29,387 bases of DNA from Rhizophagus sp. LPA8_4_AMF (GCA_021464525.1 JADRCO010000622.1:1-29387), one strand, 5' to 3'; shown: positions 11,803 through 24,700, numbered from the stretch's first letter. Numbers and translations are program-made. The notes: generated by a model from the letters alone, not told the origin.

Positions 11803-14800
11803 TTATGGTGAATCTGTACCCTTAAATAAATTTCGCATAGATAAATCTACGGTCATAATATTACAACGATCTTCTGCTTTGAGTTTCCACATTCCATTTA
11901 TTAATAACCCCCAACATTGATACTCATCCGGTAATTCTGGTAATTTTTCATGATTATTATATAATAAATGATTATAAAGATTTTTAATTGGAACATCTTT
12001 AAATGGTAAATTTTTTGGTTTACACCAAGCAATTTCCCAAAATAATAATCCTAAACTATATATATCAGATGGTGGAAGAAAATCATATCGTTTTTTATTA
12101 CGTAACCTATCTGGATCGTACCATCTTTTCCAAACCTCTTCTCTAGAAGATAATGTTATTATCGGATACGCTGAAGTTTTACTAGAATAAATTTCTCTAC
12201 TCCAAAGAAAATTTGATATTTTTGGCATTAATGTTTCTTCTTTTTCGTCATATTTCAGTAAAATATTTTCACTTCGAAGATCTAAATGTACAATTTTTTG
12301 CTATAAAAATGAAAATTTATTAGTTACTGTATTTAAACGTGTTATATATTAAGAAATTAAGATAAATGATTATTCTTACATTATGTAAATATTTTACGCC
12401 TAAAGATATTTCCCACGCTAGCTTAATTTTATTCTTCCAATTGCTAAGATGAAAATGTCCTGATGAATTGTAATTACTTTGGAAATATTCAAATAAATCA
12501 CCATAATCTGCACAATCATAAAACAGATTGCATTTACAATGTTGAATTGAATATCCATGAAATTTAATTATAAAATCGTTATCATTCAATTGATGGTCAT
12601 TATAAAAAGAAATCTCTTTGATTATGCATAAAAAAGTTTTGTAATTTAAATAATTTAATGATTTTCCTGTGGCAATTATATCATTAAAAAATAATTTTTT
12701 TATAACGAAGATTTCTCCTCGGACTTCAATTTCTGACGATGGAGTTCCAATATAATCACTATATATTTGACTTGTTACACAATACCATCGAGATAGAGAT
12801 AAAGTTATATTTGAATCATCATCAAAACGTACGTCTAGACATGGATCCTCAGCGAAATTACTTAATTCACTTTGAATTTTATCATTATCTTGATCTTTTA
12901 AAGCCATAATCAATTTCGATAAATGGCTATTGAATGATTTTCCGGCTTTTATTATGCTAATAAAAACAACCGAGAATTTGTTAATGAATATGTGCATTTT
13001 CTTTAAAAAATAATAATATCAATTATTGAATACTAACCCGCTAATTTCTAAGATGTCGCGATACAGAATAGTTGTTTTCTTTGCTAAAGAACTATTTACA
13101 ACACGATCTTTTACTAAAATAAAGAGAGGAGAGGAATTAGAAAATAGAATAAAATCTTAAAATCTCGGAATATTCTTAAAAAAATTAAAAATAACATACC
13201 AGCACAATAACGTACAACCAACCATAAAAAACGATTATATAGATGTACTTGATTTTTTAGGATACTTATAAATTTAACTTTCTGATCATTATTGTTCCAA
13301 ATTTGATGTTTGAAACTTTTTAAATGTCCACGCATTTTTTGTGCAATTTCCATAATATCATCTTTCCTAAAGTGCTTTCTTCCAGATTCAACGATGTTCT
13401 CTATTACCTCGCCAAGTATTTTAAATACATATTCTAAAGCATAATAAGAATCTAACGGATCTGTTAAACTTTTTATATCAAATTTACTATAATTCCAATT
13501 TTCAGCCACGAAAGAATCATGAGAAAGATTTGAAACCCTTAACGGTGAAAGATATGTTGAATTTGGTCGGGATAAAGAGGTTGAATTTTGTCGGGATAAA
13601 GACGTTGAATTTGGCCGTGATACAGACGGTGAATTTGGCTGTAAATTAGAATTTGACATAATATTTTATTAGACATTCGTTTAGTATTGAAATTCCTGAA
13701 GATAACTAGAAGAGAAAATATTCATTAAAAAATTCTTTTTCTTAAAATTAATTAGGTATTTTCAAATTTACCTGAGATGCTTCTTCATTTATTTCATAAT
13801 CGGACAAATTCGCTTTTATCAGAAAATTTCATTAGCATAAGAAAATATATAATATATTTTTATTTTCTAATTTCGTACTTACTCGATTCACCAGTGTAAT
13901 AAGGAGTTCGCTAAATAAAAATTTTTTTTTTTTTAACATAGGAATCTAATTAATATAAACACTCAAACAGGCGTAAAATTTGTAATTACCATAAATTTAT
14001 CCAATGGCATTCTGTGTGATATATTTTTACTGAGCAAACTTTTTATAAGACAGCATGCACTAGGATCGTGAATACGAAGAGGTAAATATTTTGTTGAAAG
14101 AATTTCTTCTTTCTTTTCTTCATTCACTCCATCCCAATAATGATGACCTAATTATTAATTGAAATTTATTACGCCATTCAATAAACTTTTAACCAAAAAA
14201 AATAAAAATAAAAATTCTTTGGAAAAAATACCTGTTTCAAGAAAATATAGAATTAACCCAAAGGAGAACATATCCATTGCAAAACTGGCTTTGATTTTAA
14301 TTCTCTTCTCATTCGCTATTATAACTTCGGGAGCTGAATAATTTAATTTGATTTTTGCATTATATGAGTAACTTGAGTCAACATAACATGCTGCGCTGAA
14401 ATCAATCAACTTCCAACTTTCGGTGTAACCGTCCTTTTCTTGAAAATACATTATATTTTTCGGTGCTAATGCAGCATGTACTATAAGAATGATTCGGAAA
14501 AAACTTCGTAAGTTAAATGTTATATAAATTTGAAATTAAAAACCTTTACCTATATTATGTTTCTGAAGTTCTGAGAGACCAGATACTATATCCTATACGG
14601 GAGTAAATATATATATATTTATAAAATAAAAAATTTTTAAAAAGAAAAAATTATAAAAAAGATAAAATAATTTACCTTTATTATACTTTCTTTCTTCTCT
14701 TGTCGTTGGATATGATCTTGATGTACCAAAAATGTTTCCAAATCATACAGCGCACATTCGCATATAATAATGGATTGCGATAAATAAATTTCTACCATTT

Positions 14801-15163
14801 GTACAATATTCTAAAATTTGATCAAAACAAATTTAATAAAATTGAAATGAAATTTGAAGCATTATTTTAATTATTTTTACGACCTTTGTATCATGTAATT
14901 CTCCTAACATCTGCGATTCTCTTTCAAAATTTTCTCTTGTTTTGTAACTTTTTATCACATAATAACTTTCTGGGTCATCCTTTTTATAGGCTTTATATAC
15001 GTTAAGCTCACTACCGTAGTTATAATCGTTTATAACTGTGTATTGCTCTAGTTAAAATATTTTTAATATTAATTAACTAAGCATCATGTGATTTATCGTT
15101 TATTATTAATAAGTATTGTTATATTGTACCTTTTGCTTCACCTTCAAGTTCAATGGTAGACAT
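11803..15163 (-). CDS. Dual pseudokinase with central helical domain, copy A
   Basis: Twelve exons on the minus strand: 15163-15130, 15047-14884, 14810-14676, 14592-14550, 14480-14232, 14147-13990, 13910-13883, 13812-13772, 13638-13200, 13113-13038, 12956-12380 and 12300-11803. All join in phase for 813 aa and mirror copy B. First kinase-like domain (about 1-260): the lysine in VIK is kept (K44), but HRD is HAA (127-129), DFG is DFS (152-154), and APE is present. A linker (285-320) has three SRxNSTxL repeats. A helical segment (about 345-495) follows. Second kinase-like domain (about 500-790): no clear glycine loop, HLDLRSEN keeps Asp655 and Asn660, and DFG is NFL (678-680). Both domains look catalytically dead or weak, so a scaffold, sensor or effector role is more likely than phosphorylation. 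A split into two genes at the in-frame ATG near 13659 is possible, but the phase-0 acceptor at 13639 and copy B favour one gene. Confidence 0.8.
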
Positions 15164-15218
15164 ATCGGATATCAAAAAAAAAAAATAAAAGGAATTGATT
15201 ATGAGAAATTCCGGCTCC

Positions 15219-15224
15219 TTTATA
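15219..15224 (-). promoter_or_regulatory. TATA box candidate for pseudokinase copy A
   Basis: TATAAA reads on the minus strand within cgttttataaagg, about 56 bp upstream of the ATG at 15163, in a short GC-richer patch. Position and sequence fit a core promoter. There is no direct evidence of use. Confidence 0.4.
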
Positions 15225-15973
15225 AAACGCCACGGATGCATAAAAAGTTACACGAATGACGTTTATTAATATCTATATAAAAAACGAGCTCCAAAAAAAA
15301 TATTTTCTAAAAAACGTAAGACCAAAACATTTCATTTACTAATATGACATGAAAATCATTTCTCGATTAACTTTTGACAAACCCAAATTTTATTCCTAAC
15401 GCAGACTATCTGAATGCACATCAATAGTCACGTGATATTTAATTTAAGCAGAATTAAGTTGCGCTAATTTCAGCCGGATTTAATTACGCGACAACTTTTT
15501 TGTTATATCGAAACTTTTCATTACAATGCCCTATTACTCAATGAAATTACAAAGTGAAATTGACAATTAGCAAGTTTATTAACTGAAGCCTTTACAAAAG
15601 ATAATATTTTAATGATGACTGTGGCAACTGCTGTGACCCCAAAAAATAATAAGAAATTGGCAATTTAGAATTCGTATCTTTACTATTGACTCTATGCATT
15701 TCTTCTGGATAATTCCGTCTGTCGACTGGAGTTATTCAAAAGTAACATTTACACAAACGCTATGCTGTTTGTATTACTTGAACTCTTGGAGTCCTATTTA
15801 TATCTATTCGGAAAAAATCTAGTAAAAATTAAAAAGCTACGATTACAAGCATGATAAGCTCGACGTAAACGAAAATTGTCATGTCTTATGAATTACTAAG
15901 TCAATATTGGAGCAAAATTCATTGTCACAAATAATAAAATGTATCTTTGGGTTTAGTATGATGACATTATAGA

Positions 15974-16119
15974 ACCGGGTTACAACTTACAATCTAAGAA
16001 TTATAATCATAATTTGCTATAAACGTATTATATTAATAAATGAATTTCACTTTAGATTGTGCCAATATTATGATATAATAACATCTACTTATCTAACAAA
16101 TAATATTTTAAAACCCGGT
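15974..16119. repeat. Possible MITE with short terminal inverted repeats
   Basis: ACCGGGTT at 15974-15981 is mirrored by AACCCGGT at 16112-16119, bounding about 146 bp of AT-rich DNA. A further ACCGGTTACC lies just outside near 16150. The arms are short, so chance is not excluded. Confidence 0.3.
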
Positions 16120-16449
16120 AAATAGAGGCAGAAATTTATACTAGGATAGACCGGTTACCTCTTTTGTTAAATTTATAATATGTTTATTGTAAGAACGATC
16201 TTAAATCCAATTATGCCAATCATGGCATTTTTTATTTAATCCTTGTGATTTATCGTGAATGAATCGTAGTTTGAAGTGCTATACATTTTAGTCTTATGAT
16301 GTTTACTGTAAGAATTTTGAAACTGTGATCTGGATCTGGATTATCGCTAATTATTAATTTGGAACTCTTGAGAATTCAGTCTATTTCGAAGATTACTTAA
16401 ACAAGCTTTTTAGTTGTATAAATCACCAAAATAACATTTGTATATTAAT

Positions 16450-16483
16450 GAACGGAGCGTCGAAAGCCGATATAGCTCCGTTC
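16450..16483. repeat. Perfect 9-bp inverted repeat hairpin
   Basis: GAACGGAGC (16450-16458) and GCTCCGTTC (16475-16483) are perfect complements around a 16-base loop. GC-rich palindromes are rare in this AT-rich spacer. It could be a folded miniature transposon core. Confidence 0.5.
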
Positions 16484-16886
16484 TAGACTTCTAGTAACAC
16501 CACTATGCTATCAGTAAAACTAGTGCGCGTGCTAATATAAAAATATCGGAAATTATCGGTACAGTAAGTTCCGCACAATCTTAATGATCGTGTAAATTTT
16601 AATAGGGTTTGCATATTACACATAAAAACCGGACTAAATAATATAGCAACATTTCACAATAAAACCATCCCAATTTTTTAAGCAATTGAAAAATACGATC
16701 TTTATGATAATTGATAAATATGGATTTATTATAAAAAATAAAGTAATAATAATATTATTATAATTGATTACAAACTGGTATATCCTATAAAGATAATGCT
16801 CTATAATTCCAGTGATCAAATTATAAATAATGTAGGCATCAAAAAAAAAAATAAATAAATAAATAATATAATGACATAGTAGTGGA

Positions 16887-19800
16887 TCACAACTTTTTCT
16901 CTATGTTTTCTATTTTTTCTAATAATACTCTCATATCAATTTCATCAGCAGGATTATTTTTAATATTAAGTTTATTAAATAAATCTTTCTTCATCTCTGG
17001 AAATTCATTGATATCCCATTGACCATCATTAATTAATTTCTTAACTTCTTCACGAGTCTTATCAACATTGGCGTAATAATACCTTAATTATTATAAATAT
17101 TATTAGTGTTTGTGTCAAGAAATAATTGAGTTTTTTTAATAAAAAATCACATACATTACTTCAGGAAACCATGCTTTCCAACGTCTCTGATGTGGTAATA
17201 AGTAAAATAATTCAATTTCAGCCAAAATCTACAATTTAAAATATAAACATGAAATGCACCTTTATAAGAAAATATATTGAATAAACTTTTATTTGAATAT
17301 TAATAATACAATACCTCTGCTTTCTGTATTAAATATGAAACTCTGTTATTATCTTTTTCAATTGCATTATTAAGTAATCCAATAAATAAATTCATAAGGT
17401 ACACAACAATTAAAAATGAGAACGAAAAGGTCAAAATTGCAAGTGGTGGATTTTTTAAGTATGGCCAATTTGATAATGCACTTGAATCACCTAGTGATAA
17501 ATTATTAATTTAAGTAAAAAAAAAACCATAGTACATAGATGTAAAATATTTAAACATACCTGTCAAGAATAAATACATTGCAAAAAGAGCAGTTCTATAA
17601 TCTACAAACATGTTTGTATTTTCATCTGGTTTCTGAATAAGATATGGATTAGAATCAGTTGTACCATCATCAAGTACTTTACTATAAGTAGGTGCCAGAT
17701 TCCAAGGGTTATTGGGATCATTACTATTTTTATATTTTTCAAAAGAATAACCAGGTTCTGGTGATAGTAGGATAAAAAATGCATGCGCAAAACTAATTAT
17801 AATGATTAACAAAACTACTAAGAAAGAAATAATCTGTTTTCCTACACTAATAATGATTGCAAAATATACACCAAAAGATTCAAATACTCTGAAGAATAAT
17901 AAAAATTTTATATCTAAAAATAGGCATGAAAAAGAGAGTAACCAAGCATTTCTCTCATTTGTTTGAAGCCAATAAATAGATGTAAAAATTGAAAATAAAT
18001 ATGCAGTTATATCTACAATGAAATTAATATAGTTAATGTTTGAAACATGTTATTAAAAAATATACTGTATATAATTAAAAATTAAATATTACCAAATATA
18101 TTCCACAAATTACGGATCCATTTTATAGGATTATAAATTATTTGACGAACTTCAAAACTAAGATGAATAAATCCAAGTATAATTGAAGCAATTAAAAGTT
18201 GTTTTTGTGAATTATCATTAAAATATTGCTGAGGAATTGTTGCAGCAGAAGTAAAGCAACCAAGTAAAACCATAAATATAACCCAAATTACTGCATAATA
18301 ATACTTTCCATATGTATTCCATTTAAAGTTAATTAATGCTTCCCCATTCCATGTTTTATAGATATCTCTACTCATTGTTTTAACAAATGGACTAGATTGA
18401 GGCTTAATAAATTCCAAAAGCCAATTGTAATCTCTTGGGTAATTAACAAATTTAATGTAAGGAATCATAAATGTAATTGTTGGTGTCGGTGTTGATATAT
18501 ACTTTGCAATTTTATCAAAATTATAATACAAATAAAAAGAAGTGAAAAACCCATTATTGTAAAAAAAAAAATCATTAATAATTTGATATTTTAATAGTAT
18601 ATAAAATGTTACGAATAAAAAGGGTGAAATGGGTAAAGTTAGAAGTATTAATAAAGGTTGAATGACAATTAATATCCAATAGATTATTGCATCATGATTG
18701 TCTATTAATACGTTGTATTTTATCCATAAAGTAGATCGAGTTATATTAACAATTTGAAGATATTGAAAAGAGCCAAGGTGCAAATTGTTATTTTGGTATT
18801 CCTTACTATAAGAAGTGGAATCTATAACCATAATTGTTTCTAATGAATATTTTGAAATATACTCTGGATAATATTCATTAAATAAGGGTATTGTAGAAGT
18901 AATAATACTTAAATACATCTTATTATTTCCTTCTTCAAAGTAAGTCATGCATTTTTTATATATATCATCTATTAATTCTAAATTATGTTCTTTAATTGCA
19001 AATGACAATAATTCAACACCATATTTCAAAAAAATTGACTTATTATTTTTTATATATGAGACCCATTCTTCATCAAATTTAAAACTATTATAATTTGGTA
19101 AAGGTAAAGTAGATTTTGAAAATGCTTTTTTATAATCCTGCAATATTTTCACAAACTTATGTCTGTCATCTTTGTCATTTACGTCATATTTATTAATATA
19201 TTTGTCATTTTCGTTTTCGTCATTTTTGTCATTTATGTATAAATCGCTTAAATTCATATAATAAAAATAGGCTAAAGAAATAGATTTATTACTACCATTA
19301 AAATGATAAATAGAAACACCAATTTCCGTTAATAGAAGAATATTATTGCTATTTAATAGTTTAGTTCCGTATAAACTAGTCGATCTATCGGTTCTTGTGC
19401 AAATTAAATTCCATTCATTATCAACGTTTATTTTATTAAAAACTTGCAATTCCAATTTGCCAGCAGGATTTTCTATTTCCCATTTAATTGAATCCTTTAT
19501 TATTTCTTCTTCTTTCATAGAGTTTTTTTTATCTTTTTCTGATTTATTTTGATCATAATAGAATATAACTTCTTGAAAAAATACATGTATAGCATCCATA
19601 AATGAATCAAATAAATAAATATTTAAGTGTTCATATTTTTCCTTGTTGATTTTCTTAGCATCATCATATTTTTTATTATCCAAACCTTCAATAATTTCAT
19701 TATTTGATTCATTTAACGAAGAATTCATTTTTAAAATTGTTTCTTCAAGGTTAAACTTCCAAACGTATCTGTTTAGGATTCCAAACACGTACTTGATATC

Positions 19801-21032
19801 AAATAGAAATGGATGAATTGGAATATTTTTAGTTTGATTTTCGCTTTTTAATAGGTCATTCTTTTGTAAATAAGCCGAATATTTTTTCCAACAATATTTC
19901 ATAGTTAAATCCAGAATTTCAGTGCTTAATAAAGGAAGTAATAAGAGGTATAAAAAAGTGTAATCAACGTTATTAATAAAATTATATAGTTGAGTACCTA
20001 AATTGAAAATTATATTTAGTATAAACAATAATTATATCTGATATAGCTTAATAATATATATAATGAATACAATACCATCATTTAAAGAAACGATAGGAAT
20101 TTCCAATTCAATTGAATAAATAATAATTTTATCCTTGATCCTTAGACACAATTGCTGGAAATTCTAATATACTTTTTAATCTCCGCCTGAAATTTAGAAT
20201 AAATTAATTATAAAACATAAATATATTTGAATAGGTTTATAATAATTAATTTCTAAATATCTTTACCATATTCATTTCCTCATTAATAAATATTCTCATA
20301 CTTAATTCAGTAAAAATATTCCATAAGTAGATGTAATTATTTGAAAATAAATAAAGTTGATCATATTTTGATATGCTAATAAGTTCAAAATTATTAGGCA
20401 ACTTGTAAAAGTTTTTACACTCCCATTTGTTACTTTTAGTTTGTGTAGAATAAATCCAGATAATTTTTCGACGTGAAATATCTTCCCCTGCAGCAATAAT
20501 AACATCACTACAAAGAATAAATTCATCTTTCAAATTAAAGGTACAATAATGATAATATTTGCATAATTTTGTAAAATTTAATTTAATTTCTTGATTATTG
20601 TTCATATCGATTATTTCTAATAAGATATAAAAAATAATTATTAGTTGTTGGAATTAAATAGTACACGATCAAATAATCAAATTATTATCACATACTTAAT
20701 CTGTTATCATAAATATATGCGATTTTTTTATCATTGGAAACGCTTATATGTATGTTGACGTTATAATAGTTATGAACAATATGACGATGATTTGGTTCTG
20801 GTTCAAGTTGTCCCTCATCTATATCATTAACATTCCAACCGACAATTGAATGATCTTTTTTACTATAAGTGACAAGGTAATTTCCATTTGGTGATACTTC
20901 TATCATAGTAATTGGCTTACCATGATGTGGGTTTTCATTGTTATCAATTTTGTTATTATTACATTTATCAATATCACTACCAATTTCGTTTTTATTGTCG
21001 ATTTCTACGAAAATTTCATCCATTGTATTCAT
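16887..21032 (-). CDS. TRP-like cation channel with N-terminal WD40-like region
   Basis: Proposed minus-strand exons: 21032-20696, 20616-20267, 20154-20076, 19997-18093, 18012-17560, 17490-17315, 17228-17155 and 17082-16887, giving 1189 aa with all phases consistent. The N-terminal 230 residues look like WD40 propeller blades (SPNGNYLVTYSKKDHSIVGW; YLFSNNYIYLWNIF). A cytoplasmic region with an Asp/Asn/Lys repeat tract follows. Hydrophobic segments begin near residue 692, with others near 821 and 858 and more across exon 5. The last part has an S5-like helix ending in FAHAFFILL, a pore loop FLTGDSSAL (about 1039-1047) and an S6-like helix LMNLFIGLLNNAIEKD, the pattern of TRP/ion-transport channels. 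The start ATG at 21032 is the first in frame after an upstream stop. Exon 3 depends on an internal acceptor: the more obvious acceptor at 20187 leads to a stop. The gene is either spliced as given or carries a frame defect. Confidence 0.75.
19150..19250 (-). repeat. Coding microsatellite-like tract (Asp/Asn/Lys/Glu repeat)
   Basis: Within the channel gene, units like gtcattt(t/a)cgt and gtcattttc recur and encode DKNDENENDK and NDKDD. The tract lies in a poorly conserved cytoplasmic loop and keeps the reading frame, so its length probably varies between alleles. Confidence 0.5.
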
Positions 21033-21754
21033 TCTATTATAATCAGAAACTAGTGATAATAATTTTTTATTTTTTTTTTTTCCGTAAAAAAGTGAACTAT
21101 CTATAACATTGTACACGTTTTTTATTTATAGAATATATATTTTTACTTATAATCTAGGAACTATACGACTACTGTGTAACGTGTTTGTGTTTGACGTACG
21201 TACATTAACTGACATCAAAATTAACTCATTATTTTTATTGTGAAAAGTTAATCCAGCAATGATCATCAAGTAATTATATAACTGTAGCTCGTGAAACGTA
21301 TTACGTTTGGCGTGCATTAACTGACTAAATTTTCATCAGTGAACTCGATTTTGCTATTTGAATAATTAATTGAGTAATGATAGAATGAACCAAAACTAAC
21401 GTGTAGATTCTTCTTTTTTTTGGGGTAATTCCAGGCAGCATTGTGTAATTCTGGCCCTGAAGAGATCGCGTAGGGCTAATAGTAAATGAGTTGTTACCTA
21501 TTTATATATTACTCGGGTCCTGCAATGATCATCAAGTTATACCTTTAATTTGCATCTAAGCGTGTTGCATTTTGTTCATGCATTAACTGAACTCAATAGT
21601 AACACAAGCAAATAAAATCGTACAATTTTATTAATTCCCCCTTTTTTTTAAAAAAAAGTATGATAGAAAATAGTCGTGAGAATCCAGAATTTATTTTTTT
21701 TTACAATTGATTCCTCTTTCTTCTAAAAAAACAATAATTAAAATTTAATAAAAT
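21033..21754. promoter_or_regulatory. Shared divergent promoter region of channel gene and pseudokinase copy B
   Basis: The start codons of the minus-strand channel gene (21032) and the plus-strand copy B (21755) face away from each other across 722 bp. Inside it, GCAATGATCATCAAGT occurs at 21256-21271 and again at 21532-21547, and TGCATTAACTGA at 21313-21324 and 21589-21600. Both pairs are offset by exactly 276 bp, showing a tandem duplication. A related TACATTAACTGA lies at 21201-21212. Shared control of the two genes is inference. Confidence 0.5.
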
Positions 21755-24700
21755 ATGCTTAACTTTGAACTTGAGGGTGAGGCAAAAGGTACAGTATTTA
21801 TCGAATGGTAAATGATAATCACAAAATTAATAATATTAAAATATATTAACTAGAACGATATACAATTGCAAGAAGTTATAGCTACGGTAATGAACTTAAC
21901 GTATATAAAGCCTATAAAAAGAATGACCCAGAAACTCATTATATGATAAAAAGTTACAAAACTAGGGAAGATTTTGAAAAAGAATCACAGATGTTAAGAG
22001 AATTACATGATGCAAAGGTCGTAAAATGGTATTAGTCTTTACATGAATTCCATTTCAATCTTATTAATTTTATTCTATTCAAAATGTAGAATATTGTACA
22101 AATGATAGATGCTTATCCATTGCAATCAATTGTTGTATGCGAATCTGCCTTATATGATTTGGAAATATTTTTGCATCATCAAAATGATATTCAGAGACAA
22201 GAAGAGAAAAGCAATATAATAAAAGTATATTATTATTATTTTTTTATAAATTAAATTTTTTTATTTTTATTAAAAAAAAATATATATATATACCTTGCAT
22301 ATAAATATATTTATTCCTTTATAGGATGTAGTATCTGGTCTCTCGGAACTCCAGAAACACAATATAGGTAAAGATTTTTAAATAATAATAATTTCAATTT
22401 TATTAAAATTTAATTAACAAATTCTTTATTCTTATAGTACATGCTGCATTAGCACCGAAAAATATAATGTATTTTCAAGAAAAGGACGGTTACACCGAAA
22501 GTTGGAAGTTGATTGATTTCAGCTCAGCGTGTTTTGTTGACTCATGTTACTCATATAATGCAAAAATCAAATTAAATTATTCAGCCCCTGAAGTTATAAT
22601 AGCGAATGAGAAGAGAATTAAAATCAAAGCCGGTTTTGCAATGGATATGTTCTCCTTTGGATTAATTCTATATTTTTTTGAAACAGGTAATTTTTCCAAT
22701 GAATTTTTTTTTATTCTTAAAAATCTATTGAATGGCGTAATAAATTTCAATTAATAATTAGGTCATCATTATTGGGATGAAAAAAATGAAGAAAAAATTG
22801 AAGAAATTATTTCTACAAAATACTTGTCGCTTCGTAATATTGGCGATCCTACCGCCTGTTATGTCATACAAAGTTTGCTTGACAAAAGAATTTCACATAG
22901 AATGACATTGGAAGGATTTATAGTAATTGCAAAGTTAACATTCGATTTATTTCTATCTTAGATTCTGATATTAAATTTTTTTTTTTTTTTTTAGCGATCT
23001 CCTTATTACGCCGGTGAATCGAGCAAACAAAAAAGTAAAAAAAAAGGTATTAATTTAAAATTATTGTCTTTCACATTAAATATAGCTATATATGTATATG
23101 GAAAATTATACCATGTCGCATAATCGATTAAAGTAGAAATGAACTTTTTGGAAGATGAGTCAGCAATATAATTTCCTTACATTAATTGAATTTTTTAATT
23201 CAGAACCAACGAATACTAATAACAATAAATTTGTGTCTGATGAGGAAATAATTGAAGGGTTTCGGACGAATTTAACACAGGTAAAATATTAAACTTGCTT
23301 CATAAAAAAAAGTTTATTAATAAACGGTTTTCTCTTTCAGGAAATTCAAGAAAATTATCATTACGAATTGTTTAATATATTAAATGAGAATTTTATGCTA
23401 GATTTTGTTTCATGTCAAAATTCAATTTTGCCGCCAAGTGAAATATGCTTTTCAGATTCTTTTGAAGATTCTTCTGAGAATTTTAAAAATTGGAATTATA
23501 GTAAATTTGATATAAAAAGTTTAACAGATCCGTTGGATCCATATTACGCATTAGAATATGTATTGAAAATACTTGGCGAGGTAATAGTGAACGTCGTTGA
23601 ATCTGGAAGAAAGCACTTTAGGAAAGATAATATTATGGAAATTGCACAAAAAATGTATGGACATTTAAAAAGTTTCAAACATCAAATTTGGTACAATAAT
23701 GATCAGAAAGTTAAATTTATAAGTATCCTAAAAAATCAAGTACATCTATATAATCGTTTTTTATGGTTGGTTGTACGTTATTGTGCTGGTATGTTATTTT
23801 TATTTTTTAAGAATATTCCGAGATTTTAAGATTTTATTCTATTTTCTAATTCCTATCCTCCCTTTATTTTAGTAAAAGATCGTGCTGCAAATAGTTCTTT
23901 AGCATTGAAAACATCTATTCTGTATCGCGACATAATCGAAATTAGCAGGTTAGTACTCAGTAATTGATGTTATAATTCTTTAAAAAGAATACAAATATTC
24001 ATTAATAAATTCTCGATTCTTTTTATTAGAATAATAAAAGCCGGAAGATTATTCAATAGTCATTTATCAAAATTAATTATGGCTGTTAAATCACGTAACA
24101 ATAAAAAAATCCAAACCGGATTAAATAGGTTTGCTGATGATCCATATCTTAACTTATATTTTGACGATGATTCAAATTTATCTCTAACTCGATGGTATTA
24201 TACAACTGAGATATATTATTTATTTGACCCTTCAACAGAAATTTTTACAACAACAGAAATTTTTAATACACTAATTGCATCTTCAAATAATAATGCACTT
24301 GTCACACAAAAATCATTTAAGTATTTAAATTACAAAACTTATTTGTGCGTAATTAAAGAGATTACTCTTTATGATGATCATCAATTGAATGATAATGACT
24401 ATATAATTAAATTTTATGGATATTCGATTCGCAATTGTAAATTCCATCTGATTTATGATCATGCAGATTATGGTGATTTATTTAAATATTTCCAAAGTAA
24501 TCACAATTCATCAGGACATTTTCATCTTAGTAATTGGGAAAATAAGATTAAACTAGCATGGGAAATATCTTTAGGCGTAAAATATTTACATAATGTAAGA
24601 ATAATTATTTATCTTAATTCCTTAATATATAATGCGTTTAAATACAGTAACTAATAAATTTTCATTTTTATAGCAAAAAATTGTACATTTAGATCTTCGA

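Larger units (their letters stand above)
15164..16886. other. Spacer between pseudokinase copy A and the channel gene
   Basis: It holds the putative copy A promoter and two inverted-repeat structures (15974-16119 and 16450-16483). It also contains the 3' flank of the channel gene. Hydrophobic open frames at about 16634-16819 are poly-A/T artefacts. I see no gene. Confidence 0.6.

Noticed and set aside
13660-13812. Splitting copy A into two genes at the ATG near 13659
   Set aside because: A clean acceptor (ttacag at 13644-13639) joins in phase 0 and copy B is continuous across the same region, so one gene is simpler.
14159-14341. Plus-strand open frame over copy A exon 5
   Set aside because: It is the complement of a well-supported kinase-like exon and shows no independent features.
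16634-16819. Hydrophobic minus-strand open frame that looks like a small membrane protein
   Set aside because: Composition (I, N, Y, F) is what AT-rich non-coding DNA yields; it lies in the 3' flank of the channel gene and has no conserved pattern.
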